64,000 nt of DNA from Mobilitalea torta (GTDB taxonomy: Bacteria > Bacillota > Clostridia > Lachnospirales > Lachnospiraceae): contig NZ_JBNPXH010000010.1 in NCBI RefSeq assembly GCF_050433395.1, forward strand, positions 124,001 through 188,000. The letters run 5' to 3'. This document shows, one piece after another, positions 1 through 8,816 of the stretch. The translations under genes and the position numbers were made by a program. Each line of letters begins with the position of its first letter. The stretch's first letter is position 1. The notes below the pieces were generated by a model that saw only the letters and a program-made list of their open reading frames with translations, did no database searches and had not been told where the DNA came from.

Positions 1-269
1 TTGAAGCGGACAAGGGACATTTCTCGGCGGAGACACCGATGATTATGAAAAAGGATCTGTCCGGCCTCTCCATAACCCTGGATGAAACGGGATTGAATCC
101 CGGCAGCACAGATTGTAAACAATGCGTTCAGTTGAAGATTATGACAGAAGGTCTGGGCGACCGTGAGCTTTGCATCGGACAGGATATCCGAGTGTTAAAG
201 GAGAATGAGGAGGTCGTAATAGACCTTCCGATAACAGGAGCGAAGGAATTGCTTACCATAATGAAATAA
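1..269 (+). CDS. C-terminal end of an unidentified protein (start outside window)
   Basis: The frame beginning at base 3 is open from the window edge to the TAA at 267-269, so this is the tail of a longer gene. The in-frame ATG at 39 has no ribosome binding site and is probably internal. The roughly 88 visible residues are soluble and mixed in composition, with two cysteines spaced Cys-x-x-Cys near the middle. I do not recognise a family. The gene lies 38 bases upstream of a GH127 enzyme on the same strand, so it may belong to the same carbohydrate operon. Confidence 0.55.
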   Translation, partial: EADKGHFSAETPMIMKKDLSGLSITLDETGLNPGSTDCKQCVQLKIMTEGLGDRELCIGQDIRVLKENEEVVIDLPITGAKELLTIMK

Positions 270-307
270 AATCGCTGCTGATAATAAAATAAATGAAGGA
301 GGCTGCA

Positions 308-2656
308 ATGAACAAGCAGGATCTGGAAATCATACAAAATGACATAAAAGCGCTATATCTCGGCAATTTGAATACGGTAGAATTTGATTTGAAGCTTCCG
401 GCGAAGGGACCCTCAGGGTCTGCGATCACCTGGGAGACCAGCAATGACAAGATCATAACGGAGGAAGGCAAGGTAATAAGGCCCGCCTTTGGAATTGGCA
501 ACCGTGAGGTTGAGCTGCGTGCAACCTTCCGCCATGGAGAGGCGGAGGAGACCAGGGTATATACGGTAACGGTATTAGAGCAGGAAAATAAGGTACAGGT
601 GACCAGACAGTATCCCATGGAGCTGGAGACCGGCACCGGAGTAGAAATCTATCTTCCGGAGGTCACTGTCATTGATACGGCCGACGGACGTACCATAACC
701 CATGCGGTAACCTGGGAGAATGGCGGACGCAGGGTATATGAACAGGAAGGAAGCTATGAGGAAAGCGGTGTGCTCAACGGCACGAAGATAGCCGTAACCG
801 CTAAGGTGAAGGCAACTGCCCGCCGGGCGAAGCCCCAGGGGAATAACACCCATGCAATTCACGGCTTTGATGCCGGGGAGGTCAGATTGTACGGCGACAG
901 TCCTTTCAAAGCCGCCCAGGACCGCAGCCATGAGTTCCTGCTGTCCGTAGACGATGACCAGATGCTGTATAATTTCAGAAGAGCGGCAGGGCTTGACACC
1001 CTGGGCGCACCGGAGATGATCGGATGGGATTCACCGGACGGATTGCTGCGGGGACATACCACCGGCCATTATCTCTCGGCTCTGGCATTGTGCTACCGTG
1101 CGGTAAGGGATGAAGCCATCCGGAAAAAGGCTGTTTATATGGTGGAGGTGCTGGGGGAATGCCAGGTAGCCTTCCAGAAGATGGAGGGGTATCATCCTGG
1201 ATTCTTAAGCGCTTATTCCGAGGAACAGTTTGACCTGCTGGAGGTGTATACCAGGTATCCTAAGATATGGGCTCCCTATTATACCCTGCATAAGATCATG
1301 TCGGGACTTCTGGACTGCTATCAGCTGGCCGGAATCGGGAAAGCCCTTGAGATTGTCACCAAGGTGGGAGACTGGGTACATGCCCGGCTGTCCAGGCTGA
1401 CCCATGAGCAGAGGAGCCGGATGTGGAGCATGTATATCGCCGGAGAGTTCGGCGGAATGAATGAAACCATGGCGGAGCTGTACCGGATCACCGGCAAGAC
1501 GGAATACATGGAGGCGGCGAGGCTGTTTGACAACGACAAGCTGTTCTATCCCATGAGCATTAAAGCGGATGCTCTGGATGAAATGCATGCCAACCAGCAC
1601 ATTCCCCAGATTGTGGGAGCTATAAAAATGTTTGGTGCCTCCGGAGAGAAATATTATTATGATATCGCTGAATTCTTCTGGGAGGCGGTAACAGGGGCGC
1701 ATTGCTATGCAATCGGCGGCACCGGAGAGGGCGAGATGTTCCATGCCCCCAATAAGATTGCAGGACAATTGACAAAGAATACCGCGGAATCCTGCGCCTC
1801 CTATAATATGCTGAAGCTGACCAGGGAGCTGTATGCTTTCCGGCCGGAGAAGAAATACATGGATTATTATGAAAGAACCATGACCAACCACATTCTTTCC
1901 ACCTGCGACCATGAACCCAACGGGGGAACGATATACTTCCTTCCCCTGGCACCGGGACATTCCAAGGGCTTTGATGTGGAGAACTCCTGTTGTCATGGAA
2001 CCGGTCTGGAGAATCATTTTAAATATGTGGAAAGCATCTATTTCCACCGGGAGAATGAGCTGTATATCAATCAATTCCTTCCTTCCGTATTGGAATGGAA
2101 GGAAAAGAACCTCACGGTAACGCTGTCAGCCGATGAAATAAGACCGGGAGATATCCGGCTGACGATGAGCGGAGCTGGTGCCGCGGGGCTTACCTTGAAG
2201 ATCAGAATACCGGATTGGAGCGATGGCGATTATAGTCTCAGTGTCAACGGGGAGACCGTATCCCAGCCGAAGGAAGAAGGCGGATATCTTCTCATTAACG
2301 GGAGCTTCCGGGAGGGGGATTTTGTTGAGGTGTCCTTCCCCTGTGCCCTGCGCCTTGAAGCGGCCCCGGATGACAAAGAGATTGCGGCAGTTTTCTATGG
2401 CCCCTATTGTCTGGCAGCGATTACCGAGGAGAAGGAGTTTATTACCCTGAAGCAGGCAGACCGGAGATTAGAGGAGCTATTGGTTCAGAAGGAAAACACT
2501 CTGGAATTCCTCTATACGGAGAGAGGCATTGTATTCAAACCGCTCTACCAAGTACATCATGAGAGTTTTCAGGCGTATATACGGTGTCTGGAAATGGTGT
2601 CAGACACCACGATGGACGAAGGATGTCATGCAGCGAACGGTAAAGGTGTTAGATGA
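308..2656 (+). CDS. GH127-family beta-L-arabinofuranosidase with N-terminal Ig-like domain
   Basis: Predicted to release L-arabinofuranose from beta-linked arabinosides (DUF1680/GH127 group; GH146 is the close alternative). The ATG at 308 is preferred over 293 because AAGGAGG lies just upstream of it. Residues about 1-90 resemble an atrophied bacterial Ig domain; the catalytic (alpha/alpha)6 region follows. The zinc/catalytic signature of the family is present: Glu494-x-Cys496 (AESCASYN) and the Cys561-Cys562 pair (SCCHGTG), matching Glu338/Cys340/Cys417/Cys418 of Bifidobacterium HypBA1, where Cys417 is the nucleophile. No signal peptide is seen, so action is probably cytoplasmic. The last residues run through a palindromic repeat, suggesting a recently altered C-terminus. 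It heads a GH127-peptidase-GH127 cluster. Confidence 0.85.
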   Translation: MNKQDLEIIQNDIKALYLGNLNTVEFDLKLPAKGPSGSAITWETSNDKIITEEGKVIRPAFGIGNREVELRATFRHGEAEETRVYTVTVLEQENKVQVTRQYPMELETGTGVEIYLPEVTVIDTADGRTITHAVTWENGGRRVYEQEGSYEESGVLNGTKIAVTAKVKATARRAKPQGNNTHAIHGFDAGEVRLYGDSPFKAAQDRSHEFLLSVDDDQMLYNFRRAAGLDTLGAPEMIGWDSPDGLLRGHTTGHYLSALALCYRAVRDEAIRKKAVYMVEVLGECQVAFQKMEGYHPGFLSAYSEEQFDLLEVYTRYPKIWAPYYTLHKIMSGLLDCYQLAGIGKALEIVTKVGDWVHARLSRLTHEQRSRMWSMYIAGEFGGMNETMAELYRITGKTEYMEAARLFDNDKLFYPMSIKADALDEMHANQHIPQIVGAIKMFGASGEKYYYDIAEFFWEAVTGAHCYAIGGTGEGEMFHAPNKIAGQLTKNTAESCASYNMLKLTRELYAFRPEKKYMDYYERTMTNHILSTCDHEPNGGTIYFLPLAPGHSKGFDVENSCCHGTGLENHFKYVESIYFHRENELYINQFLPSVLEWKEKNLTVTLSADEIRPGDIRLTMSGAGAAGLTLKIRIPDWSDGDYSLSVNGETVSQPKEEGGYLLINGSFREGDFVEVSFPCALRLEAAPDDKEIAAVFYGPYCLAAITEEKEFITLKQADRRLEELLVQKENTLEFLYTERGIVFKPLYQVHHESFQAYIRCLEMVSDTTMDEGCHAANGKGVR
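2583..2608. repeat. Short palindrome GGTGTCTG...CAGACACC inside the GH127 3' end
   Basis: GGTGTCTG at 2583-2590 pairs with CAGACACC at 2601-2608, and GGTGTCAGACACC at 2596-2608 is itself palindromic. It resembles the longer repeat at 2681-2713 and lies within the coding region, shaping the last residues of the upstream enzyme. Confidence 0.6.
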
Positions 2657-2680
2657 CGTGATGGAATGATGCATAGAAAG

Positions 2681-2713
2681 GGTGTCAGGCACCGGGGGAC
2701 GGTGCCTGACACC
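2681..2713. repeat. REP-like palindrome, 13-bp perfect stem
   Basis: GGTGTCAGGCACC (2681-2693) and GGTGCCTGACACC (2701-2713) are perfect inverted repeats around a 7-base loop (GGGGGAC). This core is known to me as a dispersed palindromic element in many bacterial genomes. There is no T-run, so it is not a typical terminator. It sits between the first GH127 gene and the peptidase gene and could form an mRNA hairpin that limits 3' decay. Confidence 0.75.
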
Positions 2714-2738
2714 ATGATGAGAATGGAGACGATAAGAG

Positions 2739-3779
2739 ATGATACCGGAGATTAAGAGAGCGAGACTCATTGACTTGAGGCGCCTGGAATTATATTGGAA
2801 TCAGGAAATACAAAATGGAAGATGCAATGATAATTATTCTGTCACCGTAGGCGGTGAACGGCTGAAGCTGGAAGAGCCCGGCGAGGATTGGGGAGCAGGG
2901 ACAGTATATCAGTGCGATGAGAAGCGGACTACTCTGACCTTTGAAAAGGATGTGGATCTGTCACGTCTGGAGGATATGAGAGTTGCCGTAAGTAAGGAAA
3001 TCTGCGCCGTCAATGGAGAGTGCGCGGATGATACCAAAGAATATACCGTGGATTACGATCCCTTTTATAAGGTATTTACAACAACAAAGGACGGGATTGT
3101 CATTAAATCCAGTGAAGATGTGGATGTCCATGTTCATGGTAAGGCCATGGAGATTATCGATATCATGCTGTCCAAGGTGCCTGAGGTTGCCGAGGTTCTG
3201 CGCAAATACAAAGCGGAGGTGGCAATCTACGGCATTCATGAAACGGCTTACAGCGTACCGGAACACAGGGGCGGTTACCATGTGATGGACCGCCATGTGG
3301 AGGGCTTTGGAGGGACCGTGGAAGGCCCTGTGTCCTCCATATCCGAAGTAAATGTAATGCGTTTTGTCAGAGGGGAGCGGGCAACCACTTATAAAAATGA
3401 GATGATTTTAGTTCATGAATTTGCCCATGGCCTCCACCTGATCGGGATCGATTATCTGGAGGATAAGCAGCTGAGCAATCAGGTGAAGCAGACCCATTTG
3501 GCAGCAAAGAATGCGGGAAAATGGCCCAACACCTATGCCATCAGCAATCATGAGGAATATTTTGCAACCCTCTCCGCCATATGGTTCGATGTCATGGAGG
3601 AGGGGAAGAACGGTGCATGGGACGGCACCAGAGGGCCGGTCAATACAAGAGAAGAATTATATAGGTATGACAGAGAAGGCTATGAACTCATGGCCCGGAT
3701 CTACCCGGATACCAAGCTGCCGGCGCCCTGGGACAACACGCCGAATCGGTATGATATAGAAGGAAACAAAATAGGGTAA
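2739..3779 (+). CDS. Zincin-like metallopeptidase (HEFAH motif), cytoplasmic
   Basis: A 346-residue protein with the zinc-peptidase signature HEFAH at residues 226-230. A candidate third ligand, Glu272 or Glu273 (NHEEYF), lies about 42 residues later, a spacing like that of gluzincin-type enzymes such as anthrax lethal factor and Pro-Pro endopeptidases. The N-terminal about 120 residues are beta-rich with no family I recognise. There is no signal peptide or membrane segment. The ATG at 2739 has GGAG about 10 bases upstream. It is sandwiched between two GH127 arabinofuranosidases, so I infer action on peptides carrying hydroxyproline-linked arabinosides. The fold class is fairly supported; the substrate is a guess. 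Confidence 0.6.
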   Translation: MIPEIKRARLIDLRRLELYWNQEIQNGRCNDNYSVTVGGERLKLEEPGEDWGAGTVYQCDEKRTTLTFEKDVDLSRLEDMRVAVSKEICAVNGECADDTKEYTVDYDPFYKVFTTTKDGIVIKSSEDVDVHVHGKAMEIIDIMLSKVPEVAEVLRKYKAEVAIYGIHETAYSVPEHRGGYHVMDRHVEGFGGTVEGPVSSISEVNVMRFVRGERATTYKNEMILVHEFAHGLHLIGIDYLEDKQLSNQVKQTHLAAKNAGKWPNTYAISNHEEYFATLSAIWFDVMEEGKNGAWDGTRGPVNTREELYRYDREGYELMARIYPDTKLPAPWDNTPNRYDIEGNKIG

Positions 3780-3835
3780 AAGCTGAAAAGGAAATAAAAG
3801 TATAATGAAACACAAGGAAAGCAAACGGAGGAATC

Positions 3836-5752
3836 ATGAACAAAGCAAAGGAATGTAAAGTAAATCAGGTGAAAATTTCAGACGGCTTCTGGTCGAAGCG
3901 TCAGGAGCTGGTTACCGATGTTGTAATACCGTACCAGGAGAAGATATTAAACAACCAGGTTCCCGACGCGGAGAAAAGCAATGCCATAGCGAACTTTAAA
4001 ATAGCGGCAGGCATGGAGCAGGGCGAATTCTACGGAATGGTATTCCAGGACAGCGACCTGGCTAAATGGCTGGAGGCAGCAGCGTATTCCCTGGTCTTAA
4101 AACCGGATCAGGAGCTGGAGCAGAGAGCGGATGAAATCATTGGGATTATCGAAGCGGCACAGCAGGAGGACGGATACCTCAATACCTATTTCACAATCAA
4201 GGAACCGGAGCATCGCTGGCAGAATCTTTTGGAATGCCATGAGCTGTATTGTGCCGGGCATATGATGGAGGCGGCAGCCGCTTATTATGAGGCTACCGGG
4301 AAGGACAGGCTGCTGAAGGTCATGGAACGGATGGCGGATCACATCATTGACCGGATCGGCCCCGACAAGGAAAAGGGAGTTCCCGGTCACCAGGAGATTG
4401 AAATCGGTCTGTTATGCCTTTACCGGGTTACGGGTAAGGAGAAGTATCTCCGTGAAGCGGAATATTTTATCAATGAACGGGGACAAAACCCGGATTACTT
4501 TAAGGAAGAAGCGAAGAAAAGGGACTGGAATCATTTTGGAATGGACCCCGCCGATACCTACTATAACCAAAGCTTTGCACCGGTGCGGGAGCAGAAGACG
4601 GCGGAAGGACATGCCGTCAGGGCGGTCTATATGTATACCGCCATGGCGGAGCTGGCGGCAAAGACCGGGGACGAGAGCCTGATTAAGGCATGTGAGACTC
4701 TCTGGGAGAACATCACCCGGAAGAGAATGTATATTACCGGAGGAGTTGGCTCCACCAGCCATGGGGAGGCATTTTCCGCTGATTATGACCTGCCCAATGA
4801 TACGGTCTATGCAGAAACCTGCGCTTCGGTGGCAATGGTCTTCTTCGCCCATAAGATGCTGGAGATTTCCCCTTCTTCCAAATACTCCGATATTATGGAA
4901 AAGGAGCTTTACAATGGCATTATCAGCAGTATGCAGCTGGACGGCCAGAGATTCTTCTATGTAAATCCGCTGGAGGTGGATCCTTCGGTGTCGGGGAAGG
5001 TCTCCATTTACCGGCATGTCAGGCCGGAACGGCCCAGATGGTATGCCTGTGCCTGCTGTCCTCCCAATGTAGCCAGACTGCTGACCTCCCTGGGCAAGTA
5101 TATCTGGCATGAGAAAGAGGATTGCATCTATTCCCATCTCTTCATCGGCTCGAAGCTGGAAGCCGGGGCAGCGGATATCACCCTGGAAGCAAAGCTTCCC
5201 TGGGAAGGCAAGGCGGTCTATACGGTAGACCCGAAGAGCGCATCGAAATTCACTCTTGCCATAAGGGTTCCGGCTTATGCGAAGAATACGGTATTTACGG
5301 TCAATGGCAAGGAAATGAATGATCATGAGCTGCGAAAGGATGGCTATGTGTATATCGAAAGAAACTGGGAAAAGGGCGACCAGATCCAGGTAAGCTTCGA
5401 TATGCCGGTTACCAGAATGTATGCCAACACAGAGGTAAGGGCCAATGCCGGAGCAGTTGCGCTGATGCGCGGCCCCATCGTATATTGTCTGGAGGGCGTG
5501 GATAACGGAGAGAGACTGCAGGAGCTGAGAATTCCCAGAGAGGCAGTAATCGAGGCCGGAGAATATGAGGAAAATCTTCTGTCCGGAATCATTCCTCTGA
5601 CACTGGAGGGGATAAGGGTAAAGACCAACACCCAGGAGCTTTATACGGAAGAGGCTCCGGTCAGGGAAACGGTGAAAATAAAAGCAATTCCATACTATGC
5701 CTGGGGGAACCGGGGACTGAACCAGATGAGAGTATGGGTTCTGGAGGCGTAA
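3836..5752 (+). CDS. GH127-family beta-L-arabinofuranosidase
   Basis: A 638-residue enzyme of the same length and layout as HypBA1-type beta-L-arabinofuranosidases, which remove arabinofuranose from hydroxyproline-linked oligosaccharides. Key residues are visible: Glu327-x-Cys329 (YAETCAS) and Cys407-Cys408 (CACCPP), a spacing of 78 residues as in HypBA1. The C-terminal third is beta-sandwich-like. The start at 3836 follows ACGGAGGAATC. No signal peptide. It is only about 25-30% like its neighbour by eye, so the two are probably not a recent duplication. A terminator follows directly, closing this gene group. Confidence 0.92.
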   Translation: MNKAKECKVNQVKISDGFWSKRQELVTDVVIPYQEKILNNQVPDAEKSNAIANFKIAAGMEQGEFYGMVFQDSDLAKWLEAAAYSLVLKPDQELEQRADEIIGIIEAAQQEDGYLNTYFTIKEPEHRWQNLLECHELYCAGHMMEAAAAYYEATGKDRLLKVMERMADHIIDRIGPDKEKGVPGHQEIEIGLLCLYRVTGKEKYLREAEYFINERGQNPDYFKEEAKKRDWNHFGMDPADTYYNQSFAPVREQKTAEGHAVRAVYMYTAMAELAAKTGDESLIKACETLWENITRKRMYITGGVGSTSHGEAFSADYDLPNDTVYAETCASVAMVFFAHKMLEISPSSKYSDIMEKELYNGIISSMQLDGQRFFYVNPLEVDPSVSGKVSIYRHVRPERPRWYACACCPPNVARLLTSLGKYIWHEKEDCIYSHLFIGSKLEAGAADITLEAKLPWEGKAVYTVDPKSASKFTLAIRVPAYAKNTVFTVNGKEMNDHELRKDGYVYIERNWEKGDQIQVSFDMPVTRMYANTEVRANAGAVALMRGPIVYCLEGVDNGERLQELRIPREAVIEAGEYEENLLSGIIPLTLEGIRVKTNTQELYTEEAPVRETVKIKAIPYYAWGNRGLNQMRVWVLEA

Positions 5753-5760
5753 AAATAATA

Positions 5761-5808
5761 GGGGTATCGCTCCATCACTTTATTTTGGTGATTTTGCGAT
5801 ACCCCTTG
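5761..5808. terminator. Intrinsic terminator between convergent genes
   Basis: GGGGTATCGC (5761-5770) pairs with GCGATACCCC (5796-5805), with inner pairing of ATCAC and GTGAT. It lies between the GH127 gene and the oppositely oriented gene ending at 5828, and probably serves both strands. Confidence 0.75.
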
Positions 5809-5827
5809 CCTGTTATCTGCCTTTTTC

Positions 5828-6118
5828 TTAAGCAACGGTGTAGATCTTAACATCAGGATCGGCAGCCCACAGGGGTTTTAAGCCGACAAAGACATCATTC
5901 TTGAACATCTCGCTGTCAAGATACGCTTTTGCATTCTCCACGCTGTCAAAGCCGTGCAGGACCTGCACATCCTCATCGCGGATCAGTAACTCCTTGGATA
6001 CGGCACCCTTGATTTGAGAAAGGAAGGGACCGCGGTAATCGGTGTACACCTTGGCTGCTGCCGGGCGATTTTCTGCATGAATTACCATTGTGATTTCAAG
6101 ATAAGCTTTTGCGCTCAT
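5828..6118 (-). CDS. Small dimeric alpha/beta-barrel-like protein
   Basis: A 96-residue protein resembling the ferredoxin-like dimeric alpha/beta barrels of the antibiotic-monooxygenase/DUF family. It has a beta-alpha-beta pattern with a middle helix (SVENAKAYLDSEMF). The start is well defined by GGAGGTATGAAAT just upstream on the minus strand. I see no catalytic motif and cannot assign a substrate. It lies downstream of the siroheme reductase gene on the same strand, 124 bases away, and may share its control. Confidence 0.6.
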   Translation of the reverse strand: MSAKAYLEITMVIHAENRPAAAKVYTDYRGPFLSQIKGAVSKELLIRDEDVQVLHGFDSVENAKAYLDSEMFKNDVFVGLKPLWAADPDVKIYTVA

Positions 6119-6242
6119 ATTTCATACCTCCATATCAATACTTTGTTCTTTCCCTTTATGGTGTTTCAACTATAACAAAGACACTAAGAAGAGTAAAGAT
6201 ATTAGGAAATTTATGAGTAACTAATAAATTTCATAGTAAGGA

Positions 6243-7229
6243 TCAACTCTGAACTTCTAAAATATCATTTTTCCGATCCAGAAGCTCTCTGCTGTACAGT
6301 GCGGCTTCCACATAATCCATACCAAGACGTTCGATGGTATCGGAGAACCGTTCACCGGTTACGCCCTCTTTTTTAAACAGGAGGATGGTTTTTTCAATCA
6401 GGTCCAACGCCTCTGTCTCAGGGACGAGCCTGGAGAGAGGGGAGCCCTGACGGACTTTCTTGCCCCATCTTCCTCCGACATAGACCCGGTACTGTATTTC
6501 AAGACCTTCCAAGGCGGAAAAATAACATTTCCCCGCACATTTTCCGCAGCTGTTGCAAAGCGAAGTATTAATGCGTATTTTTCCGTCCTCCACCGAGGCG
6601 GCCCCCATGGGACAGGCGTTTACGACGCCGCACTTCGCGCATCCTCTGCATTTGTCAAGAATCAATTCAGGGGACCGGACAGCGACAATACCAACGTCGT
6701 TGAGATCCGGCTTGATGCAGTTGTTAGGGCATCCGCCCACGGCGATCTTAAATTTATGGGGGAGGATAACCTGCCGGTAGCCTTCATAAAAGCGCCGATG
6801 AATGATTGCCCCCAGAGTGGAGGTATCGCATAAGCCATTGCTGCAGGTGGTTCCCTTGCAGGCGACAATGGGGCGCACCTTGGAGCCGGTACCGCCGCAT
6901 TGCATCCCGTGGGCTTTCATAAAATGAACCATTTCCGGAATCTTTTCGAAGGAAATTCCCTGAATTTCCAGCGTCAGACGCACGGTCAGGGCGATGCTGC
7001 CATTGCCGAAGCGTCTTGCCGCCTCTGTGACAGCCGCCATTTGCCAGTCGGTCAAAATACCGTTTTCGGTAATGACACGACCAGAAAAATTACGGGTGCC
7101 CTTGTTATAGAGAAAGCCCTGCCCCTTCACGCTTTTGATTTGCTCCGGGGTGAGAGGAGAAGCAGGGGTATGCAGGTGGGCTGCGGTTGATGCGTCTACG
7201 ACGGTTTCGCCGACAATTTCTGTTTTCAT
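6243..7229 (-). CDS. Siroheme-type sulfite/nitrite reductase-like protein with 2x[4Fe-4S] ferredoxin domain
   Basis: The order of domains is a ferrodoxin-like half domain (about residues 40-105), a siroheme/[4Fe-4S] region with Cys-rich motifs CKGTTCSNGLC and GGCPNNC, and an inserted ferredoxin with Cys-x2-Cys-x2-Cys-x4/5-Cys clusters (CRGCAKC...CP and CNSCGKC...C). This fits small anaerobic sulfite reductase (AsrC-like) or assimilatory-type low-molecular-weight reductases, which use six electrons to reduce sulfite or nitrite. At 328 residues it is AsrC size, but no asrA or asrB is adjacent, so the electron donor is unknown. It is divergent from a LysR gene, the usual arrangement for LysR control. 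Confidence 0.8.
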   Translation of the reverse strand: MKTEIVGETVVDASTAAHLHTPASPLTPEQIKSVKGQGFLYNKGTRNFSGRVITENGILTDWQMAAVTEAARRFGNGSIALTVRLTLEIQGISFEKIPEMVHFMKAHGMQCGGTGSKVRPIVACKGTTCSNGLCDTSTLGAIIHRRFYEGYRQVILPHKFKIAVGGCPNNCIKPDLNDVGIVAVRSPELILDKCRGCAKCGVVNACPMGAASVEDGKIRINTSLCNSCGKCAGKCYFSALEGLEIQYRVYVGGRWGKKVRQGSPLSRLVPETEALDLIEKTILLFKKEGVTGERFSDTIERLGMDYVEAALYSRELLDRKNDILEVQS

Positions 7230-7267
7230 ACTTAATAACCTCTTGTGTTTTTTATTCTATTATAAGC

Positions 7268-7296
7268 TTGAATATATATAGTGTAAAATATATAAT
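7268..7296 (+). promoter_or_regulatory. Promoter of the LysR gene in the divergent intergenic region
   Basis: TTGAAT at 7268-7273 and TATAAT at 7291-7296 are separated by exactly 17 bases. The AT-rich segment overlapping it (7270-7300) is where a LysR T-N11-A site for both divergent genes would be expected, but I cannot pick one site with confidence. Confidence 0.65.
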
Positions 7297-7338
7297 ATGA
7301 ATAAGAACAATAGGAATATTACTATAGGAGGTGATACA

Positions 7339-8220
7339 ATGACGATACGAACTATGGAGATCTTTCAGGCGGTAGCGCGCCACATGAATATGAGCAGGGC
7401 GGCAAAGGAGCTGCATATCGCCCAGCCCACCATCAGCCAGGCAATTCAGGAGATTGAGAGCGAATACCGGATTCTGCTGTTTAACCGGATTGGGAAGAAG
7501 CTGTATATGACTGCGGAAGGCCTGCGCCTTCTGGAGTATACCAGACAGATTCTAAGCTTAACCGGTGCCATGGATAAGGAGATGAACGGACTTGCGCTGT
7601 CCCCGCATTTTACGGTAGGTGCTACTATTACAATTGGTCAGAGCGTTCTGCCGCCTGTCCTGCGCCGTTTTGAAGCGGGCAATCCCAATGTGTTCGTCTC
7701 GGTGCTGGTGGACAACACAGCGGTGATCGAGGAGAATATATTAACCGGCAAATTGGATTTTGCCTTTGTGGAGGGGCAGACAAAGCATAAGGATATTCTA
7801 TTGCAGCCGTTGCTGGAGGATCAGCTGGTGCTGGTCTGCCATAAAAGCCATCCGCTGTCGGGCCGGCAAGCTGTCCGGCTTCAAGAGATCCTGGAATGCC
7901 CGTTTTTGGTTCGGGAGGACGGAAGCGGCACGCGGGAGCTCTTTCAGAGAGAATTGGAAAAGCATAAGGCGGCAATCCATGTGAAATGGACCTCCCACAG
8001 CTTTGATTCCATTCTTTCCGCATTGTTGCAAAACCTCGGGATATCTGTGCTGTCACGGCGTGTTGCAAGCCCCTACGTACAGCAAGGGGAACTGCATGAA
8101 ATCAATATATCAGACATGTCATTGACACGAAGCTTTTCACTGGTACACCATAAAAACAAGTATTTAACGGAACATATGAAAGCGTTGATTCATGAATTTA
8201 CCGGAGCTCACAACGGTTAA
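7339..8220 (+). CDS. LysR-family transcriptional regulator
   Basis: A standard LysR regulator of 293 residues when started at the ATG at 7339, which has AGGAGGTGATACA upstream; the earlier in-frame start at 7297 has no such site. The N-terminal winged helix-turn-helix is clear (SRAAKELHIAQPTISQAIQ), followed by the two-lobed effector-binding domain with VGATITIGQSVLPP and VREDGSGTRE segments. The second lobe resembles CysL/YeiE-type regulators that sense sulfur or redox metabolites. Its divergent neighbour is a siroheme reductase gene, its likely target. Confidence 0.9.
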   Translation: MTIRTMEIFQAVARHMNMSRAAKELHIAQPTISQAIQEIESEYRILLFNRIGKKLYMTAEGLRLLEYTRQILSLTGAMDKEMNGLALSPHFTVGATITIGQSVLPPVLRRFEAGNPNVFVSVLVDNTAVIEENILTGKLDFAFVEGQTKHKDILLQPLLEDQLVLVCHKSHPLSGRQAVRLQEILECPFLVREDGSGTRELFQRELEKHKAAIHVKWTSHSFDSILSALLQNLGISVLSRRVASPYVQQGELHEINISDMSLTRSFSLVHHKNKYLTEHMKALIHEFTGAHNG

Positions 8221-8271
8221 GCAGGCCTGAGGCTGACAGGCAGCTTTTCCATGATGCTTTCAAAAGCATAG

Positions 8272-8312
8272 AGAAGCCGGAGAATAACAATGATCTCCCC
8301 GGCTCTTGTTTT
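8272..8312 (+). terminator. Intrinsic terminator after the LysR gene
   Basis: AGCCGG (8275-8280) pairs with CCGGCT (8299-8304), with additional AGA/TCT pairing inside, followed by a T-rich tract. It lies about 50 bases after the LysR stop. Confidence 0.6.
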
Positions 8313-8424
8313 GTATATTTTAAGTTGTTGTATCGATTTTAATATTAGCAGAATCAAATACATTTTCATTCGCGGCCATGGGGTTGACCGTGGCTGTCGC
8401 AATCATTCCATCCTAGATTCCAAC

Positions 8425-8775
8425 CTAGTAATGGTGTCCGCTATGATGACTGCAAGCCACATCGGGGTTGTAGTTCAGGCTGCCGGACAGTAGATCGGCC
8501 ACAGCCTGATCCGCATCACCGCTTACTCCGCCGTACAGTTCAATGCCTGTTTCGGCCAGGGCACGTTTTGCACCGTCACCAATCCCGCCGCAGATCAGCG
8601 TGTTTACGTTGCTATTTTTCAGAAAGCCAGCCAATGCGCCATGGCCGCTGCCGTTTGTGTTCGCGACAGCAGTACCCTGAACCTTGCCGGCCTTTATGTC
8701 ATAGAGTTTAAACACTTCCGTGTGCCCAAAATGCTGAAACACCTTTCCGCCTTCATATGCTACTGCAATTCTCAT
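8425..8775 (-). CDS. NifX/NifB-type iron-molybdenum cofactor-binding family protein
   Basis: A 116-residue protein of the dinitrogenase FeMo-cofactor-binding family (RNase H-like fold). The N-terminus MRIAVAYEGG and the HFGHTEVF motif are typical, as is the NTLICGGIGDGAKRAL segment. The C-terminal tail CSHHSGHHY is rich in Cys and His, suggesting metal binding. The start follows TGGAGGCAAAGAA. No nif genes are present, so it is more likely a metal/iron-sulfur handling protein than part of nitrogenase assembly. It is followed upstream by a DUF134 gene, a common pairing. Confidence 0.88.
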   Translation of the reverse strand: MRIAVAYEGGKVFQHFGHTEVFKLYDIKAGKVQGTAVANTNGSGHGALAGFLKNSNVNTLICGGIGDGAKRALAETGIELYGGVSGDADQAVADLLSGSLNYNPDVACSHHSGHHY

Positions 8776-8816
8776 TTCTTTGCCTCCATTTCCTCAAACA
8801 GCTTGGTCAAAACCAT

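Noticed and set aside
1205..2074. 289-residue minus-strand frame inside the first GH127 gene
   Set aside because: Lies wholly within a well-supported gene; no recognisable motif.
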